DNA from: Planctomycetota bacterium
GTDB lineage: Bacteria > Planctomycetota > Phycisphaerae > Phycisphaerales > UBA1924
Length of the DNA: 64,000 nt
Direction of reading: 5' to 3'
NCBI GenBank assembly: GCA_018242605.1
Contig: JAFEBP010000014.1
Coordinates: forward strand, 346,314-410,313
Shown: piece after piece, positions 17,226 to 26,224 of the stretch
Position numbering within the stretch: position 1 is the first letter of the stretch
Layout: each line of letters starts with the position of its first letter
The notes under the pieces: model-generated
Told to the model about the DNA's origin: nothing
Seen by the model: the letters and a program-made list of their open reading frames with translations, nothing else
Database searches by the model: none
Position numbers and translations under genes: made by a program

Positions 17226-18680
17226 TTAGTGCATCCCGCTTCCGGTCGCCAGGTTCTTGACCAGTTCGCCGACGACCGCCTTCGCGTCGCCGAACAGCAT
17301 CCTGGTCTTGTCAAGGAAGTACAACTCATTATCGATGCCTGCGAAGCCCGGGTTCTTGCTGCGCTTCACGCCGTACACCGTCTTGGCCCTGTCCGCATCG
17401 ATGATGGGCATGCCGTAGATCGGGCTGTTCTTGTCGTAGCGGGCGCAGGGATTCACGACGTCGTTGGCGCCCAGCACCAGGCACACGTCGCACTGCGGCA
17501 TATCGGGGTTGATCTCGTCCATCTCGATCAGGTCCGTGTACGGGATCTCCGCTTCGGCGAGCAGCACGTTCATGTGACCGGGCATACGTCCGGCCACCGG
17601 GTGGATCGCGAACTTCACGTCTACGCCCCGTTTCTTGAGCTGGTCGTAGAGCTCGCGAACCTTGTGCTGAGCCTGTGCAACCGCCATGCCATACCCCGGC
17701 ACGATCACCACCAGGCTCGACTGGCCCATGATCGCCGCCGCGTCCTCGGGCGTCTCGGACTTGTACGTCTTCTGCTCGCCCCCGACGGCCTTCTGCTGCA
17801 CCTGCCCGAACGCGCCGAAGAGCACGTTCGAGAAGGAGCGGTTCATCGCCTTGCACATGATGATCGACAGGATCAGGCCGCTTGAGCCGTCCAGAGCGCC
17901 AGCGGTGATCAGCAGCTTGTTGTCCAGCACGAAGCCCATCGCCACCGCGGCCAGGCCCGCGTACGCGTTCAGGATCGCGATCACCGTGGGCATGTCGGCC
18001 CCGCCGATCGGCATGACCAGCATCCAGCCGAAGTTGAAGGCCAGGAAGACCACGCCCGCGAACATCCACAGGGCGTACGGGCCGGTGGGGTTGACCACCA
18101 GCAGCACGCCCAGGACCACCGCGACGCCGAAGGAGATGAAGTTGACGATGTTCTGGCCCGGGTACACCCACGGACGCTGCGGGATCCACTTGACCTCCTG
18201 CAGTTTCGCCGCGGCGATGATCGAGCCGGTGAACGTGAGATAGCCCAGCAGCACTTCCAGCACGATGGCGCCCACGCGGAAAGAGGTCAGGTCCGCCGGC
18301 GTGTGCAGGTACCAGTAGAGGAACTTGGCCGTTCCCACCAGCCCCGCCGCCAGGCCGCCGAAGGCGTGAGAGAGGGCCGTTCGCTGCGGCACCGCCGTCA
18401 GCGGCACGTTGCTCAGCCACACGCCGGGTCCCACGGCCAGCGCGATGGGAACGATGATCCACAGATAGCCCGTCACCTCGGGCCGCGCCCACGTGAAGAG
18501 CACGGCAAGCGACATCGCCGCCACCCCGGCGAACACGCCGCGCCGGGCCGTTTTGGGATCGCCCATCCAGTGGATGGAGAAGATGAAGAGCCCCGCGGCG
18601 AGCAGGTAGGCCAGCTCGATCAGCGTGTTGCGGTTGGCTGTGGAGAGAATGTCGCCCAGGAATGCGAAGGAGGTATTCAC
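17226..18680 (-). CDS. pntB: NAD(P) transhydrogenase, beta subunit
   Basis: 484 residues from GTG 18680, which overlaps the pntA2 stop (GTGA) and has GGAGG upstream. The longer open frame above it is the shadow of pntA2. About nine hydrophobic segments cover residues 20-270 (for example YLLAAGLFIFSIHWMG, FISFGVAVVLGVLLVV, FGWMLVMPIGGADMPTVIAILNAYAG). The C-terminal dIII domain holds VVIVPGYGMAVAQAQHKV, FAIHPVAGRMPGHMNVLLAEA, LVLGANDVVNP and KRSKNPGFAGIDNELYF for NADP(H). Together with PntA it couples proton flow to hydride transfer between NADH and NADP+. Confidence 0.94.
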   Translation of the reverse strand: MNTSFAFLGDILSTANRNTLIELAYLLAAGLFIFSIHWMGDPKTARRGVFAGVAAMSLAVLFTWARPEVTGYLWIIVPIALAVGPGVWLSNVPLTAVPQRTALSHAFGGLAAGLVGTAKFLYWYLHTPADLTSFRVGAIVLEVLLGYLTFTGSIIAAAKLQEVKWIPQRPWVYPGQNIVNFISFGVAVVLGVLLVVNPTGPYALWMFAGVVFLAFNFGWMLVMPIGGADMPTVIAILNAYAGLAAVAMGFVLDNKLLITAGALDGSSGLILSIIMCKAMNRSFSNVLFGAFGQVQQKAVGGEQKTYKSETPEDAAAIMGQSSLVVIVPGYGMAVAQAQHKVRELYDQLKKRGVDVKFAIHPVAGRMPGHMNVLLAEAEIPYTDLIEMDEINPDMPQCDVCLVLGANDVVNPCARYDKNSPIYGMPIIDADRAKTVYGVKRSKNPGFAGIDNELYFLDKTRMLFGDAKAVVGELVKNLATGSGMH

Positions 18681-19078
18681 TTGCCACCTCCCGTCGGGGC
18701 GTTGAACATCTTGAGCATGCGGTCGGTGATCATGAAGCCCGAGATGATGTTGGTCATCGAGGCGAACAGGGCCACGGCGCCCATCGCACGCACCCACACC
18801 GGGTAGTGCTCGCCGCCCGCCACGATGATCGCGCCCACCACCGCGATCGCCGAGATCGCGTTGGTGAGCGACATCAGCGGGGTGTGGAGCAGCCGGCTCA
18901 CCCGGCGGATCAGCCCGATGCCGATGAACGTCGACAGCATGAACACGAAGAGCATCGAGATCAGGTCAAGCTGCACCGGGCCGTGGGCGGGCGGGGGGGT
19001 ATCGACGCCCTGGGCGCACGCCACGGACGCCAGCAGGGCCGGCGTGAGCATGCAAGCGGTTCTGGAGAATCGGGTCAT
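18677..19078 (-). CDS. pntA2: NAD(P) transhydrogenase, alpha subunit part 2 (membrane domain), with signal-like N-terminus
   Basis: 133 residues from ATG 19078 (GAGGA upstream). The C-terminal 95 residues are the PntA dII membrane domain (LISMLFVFMLSTFIGIGLI, HTPLMSLTNAISAIAVVGAI, ASMTNIISGFMITDRML). Unusually, it starts with MTRFSRTACMLTPALLASVACAQ, which resembles a cleavable signal peptide and adds about 35 residues to the usual ~100. The alternative is a non-cleaved extra membrane helix. It sits between pntA1 and pntB, as in split-PntA organisms. Confidence 0.9.
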   Translation of the reverse strand: MTRFSRTACMLTPALLASVACAQGVDTPPPAHGPVQLDLISMLFVFMLSTFIGIGLIRRVSRLLHTPLMSLTNAISAIAVVGAIIVAGGEHYPVWVRAMGAVALFASMTNIISGFMITDRMLKMFNAPTGGGK

Positions 19079-19134
19079 GGTGTCCTCGCGAAAAAAGTCT
19101 GTAGGGAAAGAACGCGACGCCGGGCCCGGGGCCG

Positions 19135-20289
19135 TCAGCCGCCCGCGGCCGCGATCGCCTCTTTCGTCTTGGCGTGCAGGATCTCGCCGCCGTGCGTGAT
19201 GGCGGCGCCCTTGATGATCTCGTCGTTCATGTCGAGGTTGAACTTCTTGTCCTTCCAGAAGGCCATGAGGAAGTTCAGCATGTTCCTGGACCACAGCGTG
19301 CTGGCGTCCGCCGGCATCGAGCTGGGCAGGTTCAGCGGGGCCACGACCTTCACGCCGTTCTCGACGATCGTCGAGCCGGGCTTGGAAAGTTCGCAGTTGC
19401 CCCCGCCCTCCGCCGCCAGGTCGACGATGACCGAGCCCGGCCGCATCTTGCGGACGATGTCCCCGCTGATGAGCTTGGGCGCGAACACGCCGCCGATCAG
19501 GGCGGTGGTCACGACCATGTCGGAGATCGCGCACTGCTCGGCGAGCATCTGGCTCTGCCGGGCCTTGTCCTCTGCGGAAAGCTCCTTGGCGTATCCGCCG
19601 CCGGCCGCCGCGCTCTGCTTGAGTTCGATGCCGACATACTTGGCGCCCACGCTCTCGATCTGCTCCTTCACCTCCGGACGCACGTCGGTCGCGAAGACCT
19701 GCGCGCCAAGACGGCGGGCGGTCGCGATGGCCTGCAGCCCCGCGACGCCCGCCCCGATGACGAAGACCTTGGCCGGGAAGATCGTTCCCGCGGCGGTCAT
19801 GAACATGGGGCAGTACCGCGCCAGTTCGACCGCGCCCAGGAGAACGCCCTTGTACCCGGCGATGTTGGCCATGGAGGAAAGCGTGTCCATCGCCTGCGCA
19901 CGCGTCGTGCGGGGGATGGCGTCTGTTGAAAATGCCGTGACCTTGCGGCCCGCCAGGGCTTTCATCAGCCCGGGGTTGCGGGCGGGCATGAGCGACGCCA
20001 GGAGCATCTGCCCCTCGTGCATCATCCCCACCTCGTCGCGGCCGCCGCCCGACCAGCCCGGCACGCCCACCTTGATGAGCATGTCGGCCTCGGCGAGAAT
20101 CTTGGCCGGGTCAGGGGAAACGACGGCGCCCGCCGCGGCGTACGCCTCGTCGGAGAAGAACGCGGTCGTGCCGCATCCCGACTCGACCGTAATGGAAAAC
20201 CCGGCAGCGGTGAGTTTCTTCACCGACTCGGGAACCAAAGCCACCCGTCGCTCCGACTCCAACGCTTCCCGCAATACCGCGAGTTTCAT
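19135..20289 (-). CDS. pntA: NAD(P) transhydrogenase, alpha subunit part 1 (NAD-binding)
   Basis: 384 residues, ATG 20289. Contains MKLAVLREALESERRVALVP, GCGTTAFFSDEAY, KVTAFSTDAIPRTTRAQAMDTLSSMANIAGYKGVL and the dinucleotide fold VFVIGAGVAGLQAIATARRLGA, then VVTTALIGGVFAPKLIS and SVIVDLAAEGGGNCELS. It is the soluble dI domain that binds NAD(H). As first gene of the pnt-por-kor operon its upstream 760 bp should hold the main promoter. No clear -35/-10 or operator was recognised by eye. Confidence 0.94.
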   Translation of the reverse strand: MKLAVLREALESERRVALVPESVKKLTAAGFSITVESGCGTTAFFSDEAYAAAGAVVSPDPAKILAEADMLIKVGVPGWSGGGRDEVGMMHEGQMLLASLMPARNPGLMKALAGRKVTAFSTDAIPRTTRAQAMDTLSSMANIAGYKGVLLGAVELARYCPMFMTAAGTIFPAKVFVIGAGVAGLQAIATARRLGAQVFATDVRPEVKEQIESVGAKYVGIELKQSAAAGGGYAKELSAEDKARQSQMLAEQCAISDMVVTTALIGGVFAPKLISGDIVRKMRPGSVIVDLAAEGGGNCELSKPGSTIVENGVKVVAPLNLPSSMPADASTLWSRNMLNFLMAFWKDKKFNLDMNDEIIKGAAITHGGEILHAKTKEAIAAAGG

Positions 20290-20930
20290 GTGCGCCTCGC
20301 TGACCGGCTTTGTTGCGTACGCGACTGTCGGGGGTCACGGCGATCCGACAAACCCGTACTCGTTGCTAGTGTACCTGTGGATACCCGTCGCTTGTCAAAT
20401 GCAGGCAGTTCATTTGTCAAAGAAACACCAGATTCACGTCTGCAATCAGCGTACCGCGCCGAATGTTGCAAAAAACGAACGATCGGAGTGCAAACGCTCC
20501 CACGGATTAGACTCCCGCCCGTTCCCGGTTTCGCAGATCTGAGAATCAAATGCGGGCATTCCAGCCGCGATTCCTCTGCGTTCCATCACTCCGAGCCCGC
20601 CGAAATCCGTTGATGCGAGTCATTCTCAGCGACGCTCGCCGCATGTCGCAAACTCGCCGCGCTCGTTCGGCGGCGTCGGGAGCCGAACGGCGCTGTTCAG
20701 CGGCCTCGTTCGCCATCTGTGGGCATTCGCGCCGGACCGGGTTTCCCACACTTTGGAAAGTCCTTCGCAAAGTCGGGCGAGGCCTCGGAAGCCGCGCCGC
20801 TCGTTGCGCAACATGTGTACCGAATACGAACAGGCGCCCGTTCCGGGCATGCGGACTCCGCGAGTGACCGACAGGCACAACCGCAGCCCTTCATCGGTCT
20901 CAATCGATTCACACCCTGCTTTGTAATCGC
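20290..20930. other. Intergenic region upstream of pntA
   Basis: 641 bp between pntA and the terminator of the next minus-strand gene. Only short overlapping frames in both strands are seen, none with a recognisable product or good initiation site. It must hold the promoter of the redox operon, near 20290-20400 (locally AT-richer), but no motif is convincing. Confidence 0.5.
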
Positions 20931-20969
20931 TCAAAAAGAACACCGCCGCCCGTTCTCTGGGCGGCGGCG
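20931..20969 (-). terminator. Intrinsic terminator after the phosphoesterase gene
   Basis: Perfect 9-bp stem, ccgccgccc (20943-20951) with gggcggcgg (20959-20967), loop of 7 nt. In minus-strand reading it is followed after 3 nt by TTCTTTTTG. It lies about 85 bp downstream of the stop at 21053. Confidence 0.8.
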
Positions 20970-21052
20970 TCTGTGTTCGTCCGCCGCGGCGGTCTCAATG
21001 ACCCCTCGGCAGCTATCAAGATGTCAGCACTTCGCACGCGCGGCCGCGTGCC

Positions 21053-22882
21053 TCAGCATCCGTGTTCCCAGTGAATGTAGAAGGACTCAACGTCCGAACC
21101 ATCAACGCCGCCGTCCGCGTTGACGTCCGCGGCCGGCGCACCAATCTCCCAGTCCGCGAAGAAGGTCTGAACGTCCGAGCCGTCCACGCCACCGTCGCAG
21201 TTGTAGTCGCCCACGCACACCATGAGCATCGCGGCGTCGGAAACAACCGTATCGCACGCGTTGCTCACCACGCAGTCGTAGAGGCCTTCCTCCGCGATCG
21301 TGGCGTTGGTGATCGTCAGCGTCGGGCTGTCGGTGCCCTCGATGGGCACGCCGTCGTGCCGCCACCAGTAGGTCAGCGACGATCCCGAGGCGACGATACT
21401 GAAGGAGGCCCCTGCGCCCAGACAGGTGGATGCAGGCGCCGGCTGCGTCTCGATCGCCGGGCATGTAGGAGACAGCGAATAGGTCACGTCCAGGCGCGGC
21501 CGGTCGCCGATCGTGCTGCCCTCCGAAGACGGCGTGCGCCAGTCGTCGCCGAGCGCGCCGGTCAGCACCCAGCCCAGATTCGTTTCGAGGCCCGAGGCCC
21601 ATCGCTGCAGAGTGTCGCTCACATCAAAGACAGATGTGGCGGCGATCGATCTCGGCAACACAGTGAAGTCAGGATCGATCGCCGCCTCGACCCCGTCGGT
21701 GCTGATGCCGCCGGAAAGGGAGTTCCATGTGGAAGCACCGCTCCACGGCACGGCCAGCCGGTGCGCGGAGACCGGTGTGGGGCACGCCTCCGCCGCGGCG
21801 ATGCGTGTGTAGAGCAGCAGTTTCGCCGAGACGATCGTCGCCCCGGGCGGGATCTGACCCGCCTGGGCGCCGATGATCGAATCGAAGCGGATCAGCGTCT
21901 GGACCGCGCCGTTGCCGGCCACGTTCAGCCACTGGTCGCTGCCGTAGGAAGTGCCGGGGTTCGCCGAGTCAATGCGCGTATCGACGACCCCTGTATAGCC
22001 GCCCGTGCCCTGCCTGAACGACAGCGACACCGTCGCGGGATCCGTGACCATCGCGCCAACGATCCGCCGAACGTTCGCGGCCTCGCCCGCGTGCGTGGTG
22101 CCGAACATGTCCTCGATGGTGCGCAGCACGTTGTGGTGCGTCCATGTGGACGACACCACCCCCTGCCGGACCATCGGGCCGTAGAAGATCATCGGGATGC
22201 GATTGCGTTCGCCGCCGTTGTCCTCGTCCCAAGTGATGATCAGCAGGCTGTCGTTGTTCATCGCCCAGTCCGCGTACGGAGCGATGTGCGTGGCCAGCCA
22301 CGCGTCGGCCTCCTCCACCGAGCCGCTGTGCATGTCGTTGAACTGGTCCGGCACCACCAGCGAGAAGTGGGGCAGTTGCGAGAAGTCAGTCGGGAACGCC
22401 GTGAACGGCTTGTTGTGCGTCGGACCGTACTGATTCGTGCCCGGTGTGCTCGATTGCCACTCGACAATCGGGTTGTGCTTGCGGTCGTAGTACCCCACGC
22501 GGTTGATCGTCGAGCCTTCCGAGGGGAGCCCCTCGGAATAGCAGGCGAACGTCATGCCCTTGAGCAGCAGCTCCGCGCCCAGGTTGGGAGTGGTCCACGG
22601 CACACCCGCCGGTGGCACGTTGTCGTCGATCACTCCCTGCGGCGATCCCGAGTAGAAAGTGATGTAGTTGGGCTGGCTGGGGTGGTTGATGCCGTACATC
22701 GAGGTGAACAGCGCGCCGTTGGCCGCGAGCTGGTTGATGTACGGCGCCGCAGTTGACCCGATGATCTGCGAGTACGAGTGGTTCTCCTCGAAGACGACGA
22801 CGATGTGCTTCGGCGGCGCCGCAGCCGAGCCCGCGGCCATCACCAGCAGTGCGGTCACGAAGATCCGAGAGTTGATGTTCAA
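21053..22882 (-). CDS. Exported phosphoesterase-family protein with C-terminal GC-type dockerin
   Basis: 609 residues from a TTG at 22882 (AAGGTG just upstream; no better in-frame start). Signal peptide to about residue 22. Residues 25-270 match the phosphoesterase / acid phosphatase-phospholipase C family: PKHIVVVFEENHSYSQIIG, NHPSQPNYITFYSG, PHFSLVVPDQFNDMHSG, LLIITWDEDNGGERNRIPMIFYGP. Then a DNRLRE-type beta domain (GTSYGSDQWLNV ... TLIRFDSI ... VVSAKLLLYT-like), an Ig-like domain (FSIVASGSSLTYWWRHDG, EGLYDCVVSN) and two dockerin-like calcium repeats (GDYNCDGGVDGSDVQTFF, DVNADGGVDGSDVESFY). The chain ends WEHGC. It is probably anchored or assembled outside the cell through the dockerin. 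Confidence 0.85.
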   Translation of the reverse strand: MNINSRIFVTALLVMAAGSAAAPPKHIVVVFEENHSYSQIIGSTAAPYINQLAANGALFTSMYGINHPSQPNYITFYSGSPQGVIDDNVPPAGVPWTTPNLGAELLLKGMTFACYSEGLPSEGSTINRVGYYDRKHNPIVEWQSSTPGTNQYGPTHNKPFTAFPTDFSQLPHFSLVVPDQFNDMHSGSVEEADAWLATHIAPYADWAMNNDSLLIITWDEDNGGERNRIPMIFYGPMVRQGVVSSTWTHHNVLRTIEDMFGTTHAGEAANVRRIVGAMVTDPATVSLSFRQGTGGYTGVVDTRIDSANPGTSYGSDQWLNVAGNGAVQTLIRFDSIIGAQAGQIPPGATIVSAKLLLYTRIAAAEACPTPVSAHRLAVPWSGASTWNSLSGGISTDGVEAAIDPDFTVLPRSIAATSVFDVSDTLQRWASGLETNLGWVLTGALGDDWRTPSSEGSTIGDRPRLDVTYSLSPTCPAIETQPAPASTCLGAGASFSIVASGSSLTYWWRHDGVPIEGTDSPTLTITNATIAEEGLYDCVVSNACDTVVSDAAMLMVCVGDYNCDGGVDGSDVQTFFADWEIGAPAADVNADGGVDGSDVESFYIHWEHGC

Positions 22883-22923
22883 GTGTCACCTTGCTTTCTG
22901 TGTGGGCACGAGCCCGCCGCGGC

Positions 22924-25482
22924 TCAGCCCGCGACGCACGCACCGCTTTCCCATGCGACGAAGAACGCCCCGACATCCTGTCCGTCCACGCCGCCGTCGC
23001 CGTTGAAGTCGCCCGACTCGGCGCCGGTCTCCCAGGTGGAGAAGAACGCCTGCACGTCGGAACCGTCGATGCCGCCGTCCTTGTTGAAATCGCCGGATCG
23101 CACGAAGCGAGCCGTAATGGTCATGTCGGCGGTGGGCGTGAAGTCGGCGATGGTGGTCCCGCCCGCAACGCCGTCGAACCCGTCGCCGCAGTAGCCCGGC
23201 GCGGGCTCCAGCACCGCCGTGAGGGGCACGCCGATCCAGTACACGCCCGTCCACGGGAGCTGGGCGGTGGCCAGGTTGAGCGTGTTCAGCCGCACAACGC
23301 CACATTCTGGCGTGGGATTGTCCACGGTGACCGCCGCGGTCCCGGCGAGCTGGTAGTTCTGCACGATGTGGCCGCGCAGGTTGTTGTTGCGGTTCTGAAG
23401 GAAGGTCTGGACCTCGTTCACGTAGTTGTTCCAGATGGTCAGCGTCAACGGGAGGCCCCAGCGGTTGATGTGCTCGGGCATCTCGGGGTTGAGCTCCTGC
23501 CTGATCTTGCCCAACTCCGCCAGCGTGCGCGGGGTGTCGAAGTGCCAGTTGATCATGTCGGCGATGCGAACCAGGAAGCGGTTCCTGGCTCCTTCGTTCA
23601 CCATGATGTCACGGAAGATCTCGGTCGCCCACGTGTTGTCGGAGAGGATGCGCGCCACCGTGTCGGCCTCGGCGTTCGAGCCGGCCGTCCAGCCCATGCT
23701 CTGGTCAACGTCGTATAGGTTCCACTGCCAGCGGCCCTCCGGAGTGCGGGGCCGCCAATAGCGCGTGTTGCCCGCGGGCCAGTCGGTGTTTCCGCACCAC
23801 AGCTCAGCCGACATGTACGTGAAGAAGTTGTCCACGTCCATCATGCGTTCCAGCGCGTCCATGTTCTCCTGCGACGCCAGGCTGTTGTGCTCGAGGAAGT
23901 CGATCATCGCAACGTAATGGACGTTGTCGCCCTCGGAGATGTTGAACGCCATCCGGCCGTCGCCCTCCAGGATGTCCACGTTGTCCGGGTCGGCCCCGTG
24001 GTGGTACTGCACGTAGTACTTGTCGAACCGCTCGCGAGCGCCGTGGATACCCCAGAACTCGCCGTCCACGAACACCACCGCGAACCGAGACGCCAGCGTG
24101 TCGATCTCGGAGGTGTACATCAGCCGCGCCATCAGGTCGTCGCGGCAGTAGGCGTGCCAGTTGTCCTGGCCGGAGTTGCGAAGCAGCATGCGGCGCATCA
24201 CCGGCGGGGCCTTGTCGCCGAACACAGGGTAGTTGATGTACGTCGAGTTCCCCGTGCCGCTATCGCCGTAGATCCGCATCGTCTTCTCGGGCCACGCACG
24301 CGTGTAACCACCGTGCAGCCGGATGCCGATGTTCTGCGAGAATGCCACCGCGCCGTTGGTCTCGAAGAACTCGATGTGACCCGGGCGCTCCCACTCCGGG
24401 CCCTCCTGCGTGTAGTTCGCGGGCCGCGTGATCCACGAACTCCCGGGCACGTATTGCTCGTCGTAGATCCGCCCGGGCACGTAGATGCCCGTGTCGTAGT
24501 CGAACAGGTTCGCCGGATCGGTCACCACCGAGACCACCGGCATCGTGTACCGCTGGTTCAGGCTCGGGGTCACGATGTACGTACCCGTCACGATGCCGCT
24601 GGGCTCCGCGTTGGGCCGCACTGCGATGGCCCGAACCACTGTCGCCTTGAACACCTCAGACCGCGGCGGCCACCAGAACTCCGGCGGGCTCGTGCGGATC
24701 GTGCTATAGACGTTCGGATCCCCGGCCCGCGAGTGGATGGTGATCGGGCCCGTATACAGCGTCGAAGCGGTGGTGGGATTCGAGCCGTCCAGCGTGTAGT
24801 AGATCGTCGCGTTCCCCAGCGACGGCGACAGTCCCAGGGTGATCGAACCGGCGTAATACCCCGCGGCCTGAGACATCACCGGCGGCAGCGTCACCGCGAT
24901 GTCACCCATGGTGTGCGTCCCCGGGTTGCCCACGTCGTTGCCCACGGAATGCCAGCTCCCCTGCACGTCCAGGTCCGCCGAGAGGCGCCACTGGTGAATG
25001 TCATTGACCCCCAGGCCCGCCTGCATGCACCACGCGCTGAAGTTGCGTGTGCGCACCGTGCCGGGGATCGTGTCATCGCCGAACGTCAGGCGATCAACCA
25101 GCGCCCCGGTGCTGTCGTAAATATTGATCTCGTCGCTGCGACCCAGGTTGCCCCCGCCCCCCGTGTTGCCCAGACCGCCCAGGAGCTTCGTGGTGGGCTG
25201 CAGGTTCCACTTCGCTCGAAACGTCGTCGCCACTGATTCCGTGAAGACCGCGGACTCTCCCGGAGAGAGCAGGCCGAAGCCGCCGAGACTGAAGTCCCCC
25301 GGGTGCCGGGCCGAGTCCGAGTAGCTCCAGCCGGTCAGGTCCACCGTCGCCGGTCCGGTATTGGTGATTTCAACGAACTCGCCGTCCGTGCCGCTGTACA
25401 TGAACTCGGTGATGCGGACCTGCGACAGCGCAGCCGACGCGACCGACGCGACGCCCGCGAGAGCAATGATTCGACGAAGCAT
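22924..25482 (-). CDS. Exported CotH-kinase-like protein with lamin-tail domain and GC-type dockerin
   Basis: 852 residues, signal peptide MLRRIIALAGVASVASAALS. Order of domains: lamin-tail domain (~20-160, VRITEFMYSGTDGEFVEITNTG); chitobiase-C-like beta domain (~215-300, TIYYTLDGSNPTTASTLYTGP); CotH region (~320-680) with VSVVTDPANLFDYDTGIYVPG, IGIRLHGGYTRAWPEKTMRIY, RMLLRNSGQDNWHAYCRDDL and WQWNLYDVDQSMGW. The end has two dockerin repeats (SGDFNKDGGIDGSDVQAFF, SGDFNGDGGVDGQDVGAFF) and stops at WESGACVAG. CotH proteins are known as protein-kinase-fold spore-coat factors in Bacillus; here the protein is exported in a likely Gram-negative, so its target is unknown. It is 41 bp upstream of the phosphoesterase gene on the same strand. 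Confidence 0.85.
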   Translation of the reverse strand: MLRRIIALAGVASVASAALSQVRITEFMYSGTDGEFVEITNTGPATVDLTGWSYSDSARHPGDFSLGGFGLLSPGESAVFTESVATTFRAKWNLQPTTKLLGGLGNTGGGGNLGRSDEINIYDSTGALVDRLTFGDDTIPGTVRTRNFSAWCMQAGLGVNDIHQWRLSADLDVQGSWHSVGNDVGNPGTHTMGDIAVTLPPVMSQAAGYYAGSITLGLSPSLGNATIYYTLDGSNPTTASTLYTGPITIHSRAGDPNVYSTIRTSPPEFWWPPRSEVFKATVVRAIAVRPNAEPSGIVTGTYIVTPSLNQRYTMPVVSVVTDPANLFDYDTGIYVPGRIYDEQYVPGSSWITRPANYTQEGPEWERPGHIEFFETNGAVAFSQNIGIRLHGGYTRAWPEKTMRIYGDSGTGNSTYINYPVFGDKAPPVMRRMLLRNSGQDNWHAYCRDDLMARLMYTSEIDTLASRFAVVFVDGEFWGIHGARERFDKYYVQYHHGADPDNVDILEGDGRMAFNISEGDNVHYVAMIDFLEHNSLASQENMDALERMMDVDNFFTYMSAELWCGNTDWPAGNTRYWRPRTPEGRWQWNLYDVDQSMGWTAGSNAEADTVARILSDNTWATEIFRDIMVNEGARNRFLVRIADMINWHFDTPRTLAELGKIRQELNPEMPEHINRWGLPLTLTIWNNYVNEVQTFLQNRNNNLRGHIVQNYQLAGTAAVTVDNPTPECGVVRLNTLNLATAQLPWTGVYWIGVPLTAVLEPAPGYCGDGFDGVAGGTTIADFTPTADMTITARFVRSGDFNKDGGIDGSDVQAFFSTWETGAESGDFNGDGGVDGQDVGAFFVAWESGACVAG

Positions 25483-26133
25483 TGAAGGCCCCTTTCCCGT
25501 GAGGGAGTGGGAGCACGCCCGGCCAAGGATCCATGTGCTTGCGATTCTCCCGGTCGGCCGCGCCCGTGATATTCAACTCGCATGCGAACAAACCGCGCAA
25601 GCGCGTGCGAGTATGGGGCATTTTAAACAACGCAACGCTACATTCAATACGCCGTGTAATGGTGCCCTCACGCGCACCGCGGAGATTTGCGGGTTTTAGA
25701 CGGTTCATGTACGCGCCGCTCGGCGCGACTTGCGCCGGACGCGGCTGCACACGGGTCCGATGTTGAACGCAGTCAGCGGTCGCTTGTCGGCCCCGACTGC
25801 CGCGAATGGTCCAGACTGCACATCGACAAAAACGCCTGAAATGACAGCAGTTTAGTCCCACTCGATCACGCTAACCCTTGACAACCGCTGCCGGCCTCGG
25901 ACTCCCTCGCGGCGTCGAAGCCGGCGAAAACCTCGCGATCGCTCGGCGGACGCGGGGGCAGTCCTGTTCGGTGCGATCAATGACGCGGCCCTTGAGTGAG
26001 CAACCAGATCGGGGAAATTTCCTTGCGCACTCCGGCACTCCAGCGCGGTACTGTCAATATGAGAAATGCGAGGAGTTATTACCTCGCGTTCGTGATATTG
26101 CAATGGCGCCGAAAGAGGCGCACCGCGGCACCA
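25483..26133. other. Intergenic region upstream of the CotH-like gene
   Basis: About 650 bp without a supported gene. Locally AT-richer DNA around 25560-25640 and 25990-26100 could hold the promoter for the minus-strand CotH gene. I see no RNA gene or repeat in it. Confidence 0.5.
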
Positions 26134-26175
26134 TGAAAAAGCCCCGCGAGCGGCCTTGACGGCTGCCGGCGGGGC
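26134..26175 (-). terminator. Intrinsic terminator after the Ig-like dockerin gene
   Basis: Outer stem gccccgc (26141-26147) with gcggggc (26169-26175), with an inner ggc/gcc pairing. Read on the minus strand it is directly followed by TTTTT (26136-26140). It is 50 bp beyond the stop codon at 26225. Confidence 0.85.
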
Positions 26176-26224
26176 GATGTGGGTTTTCAGTGCAAATGCG
26201 GGCGTGGGCGCCGCGTCGATGTCT

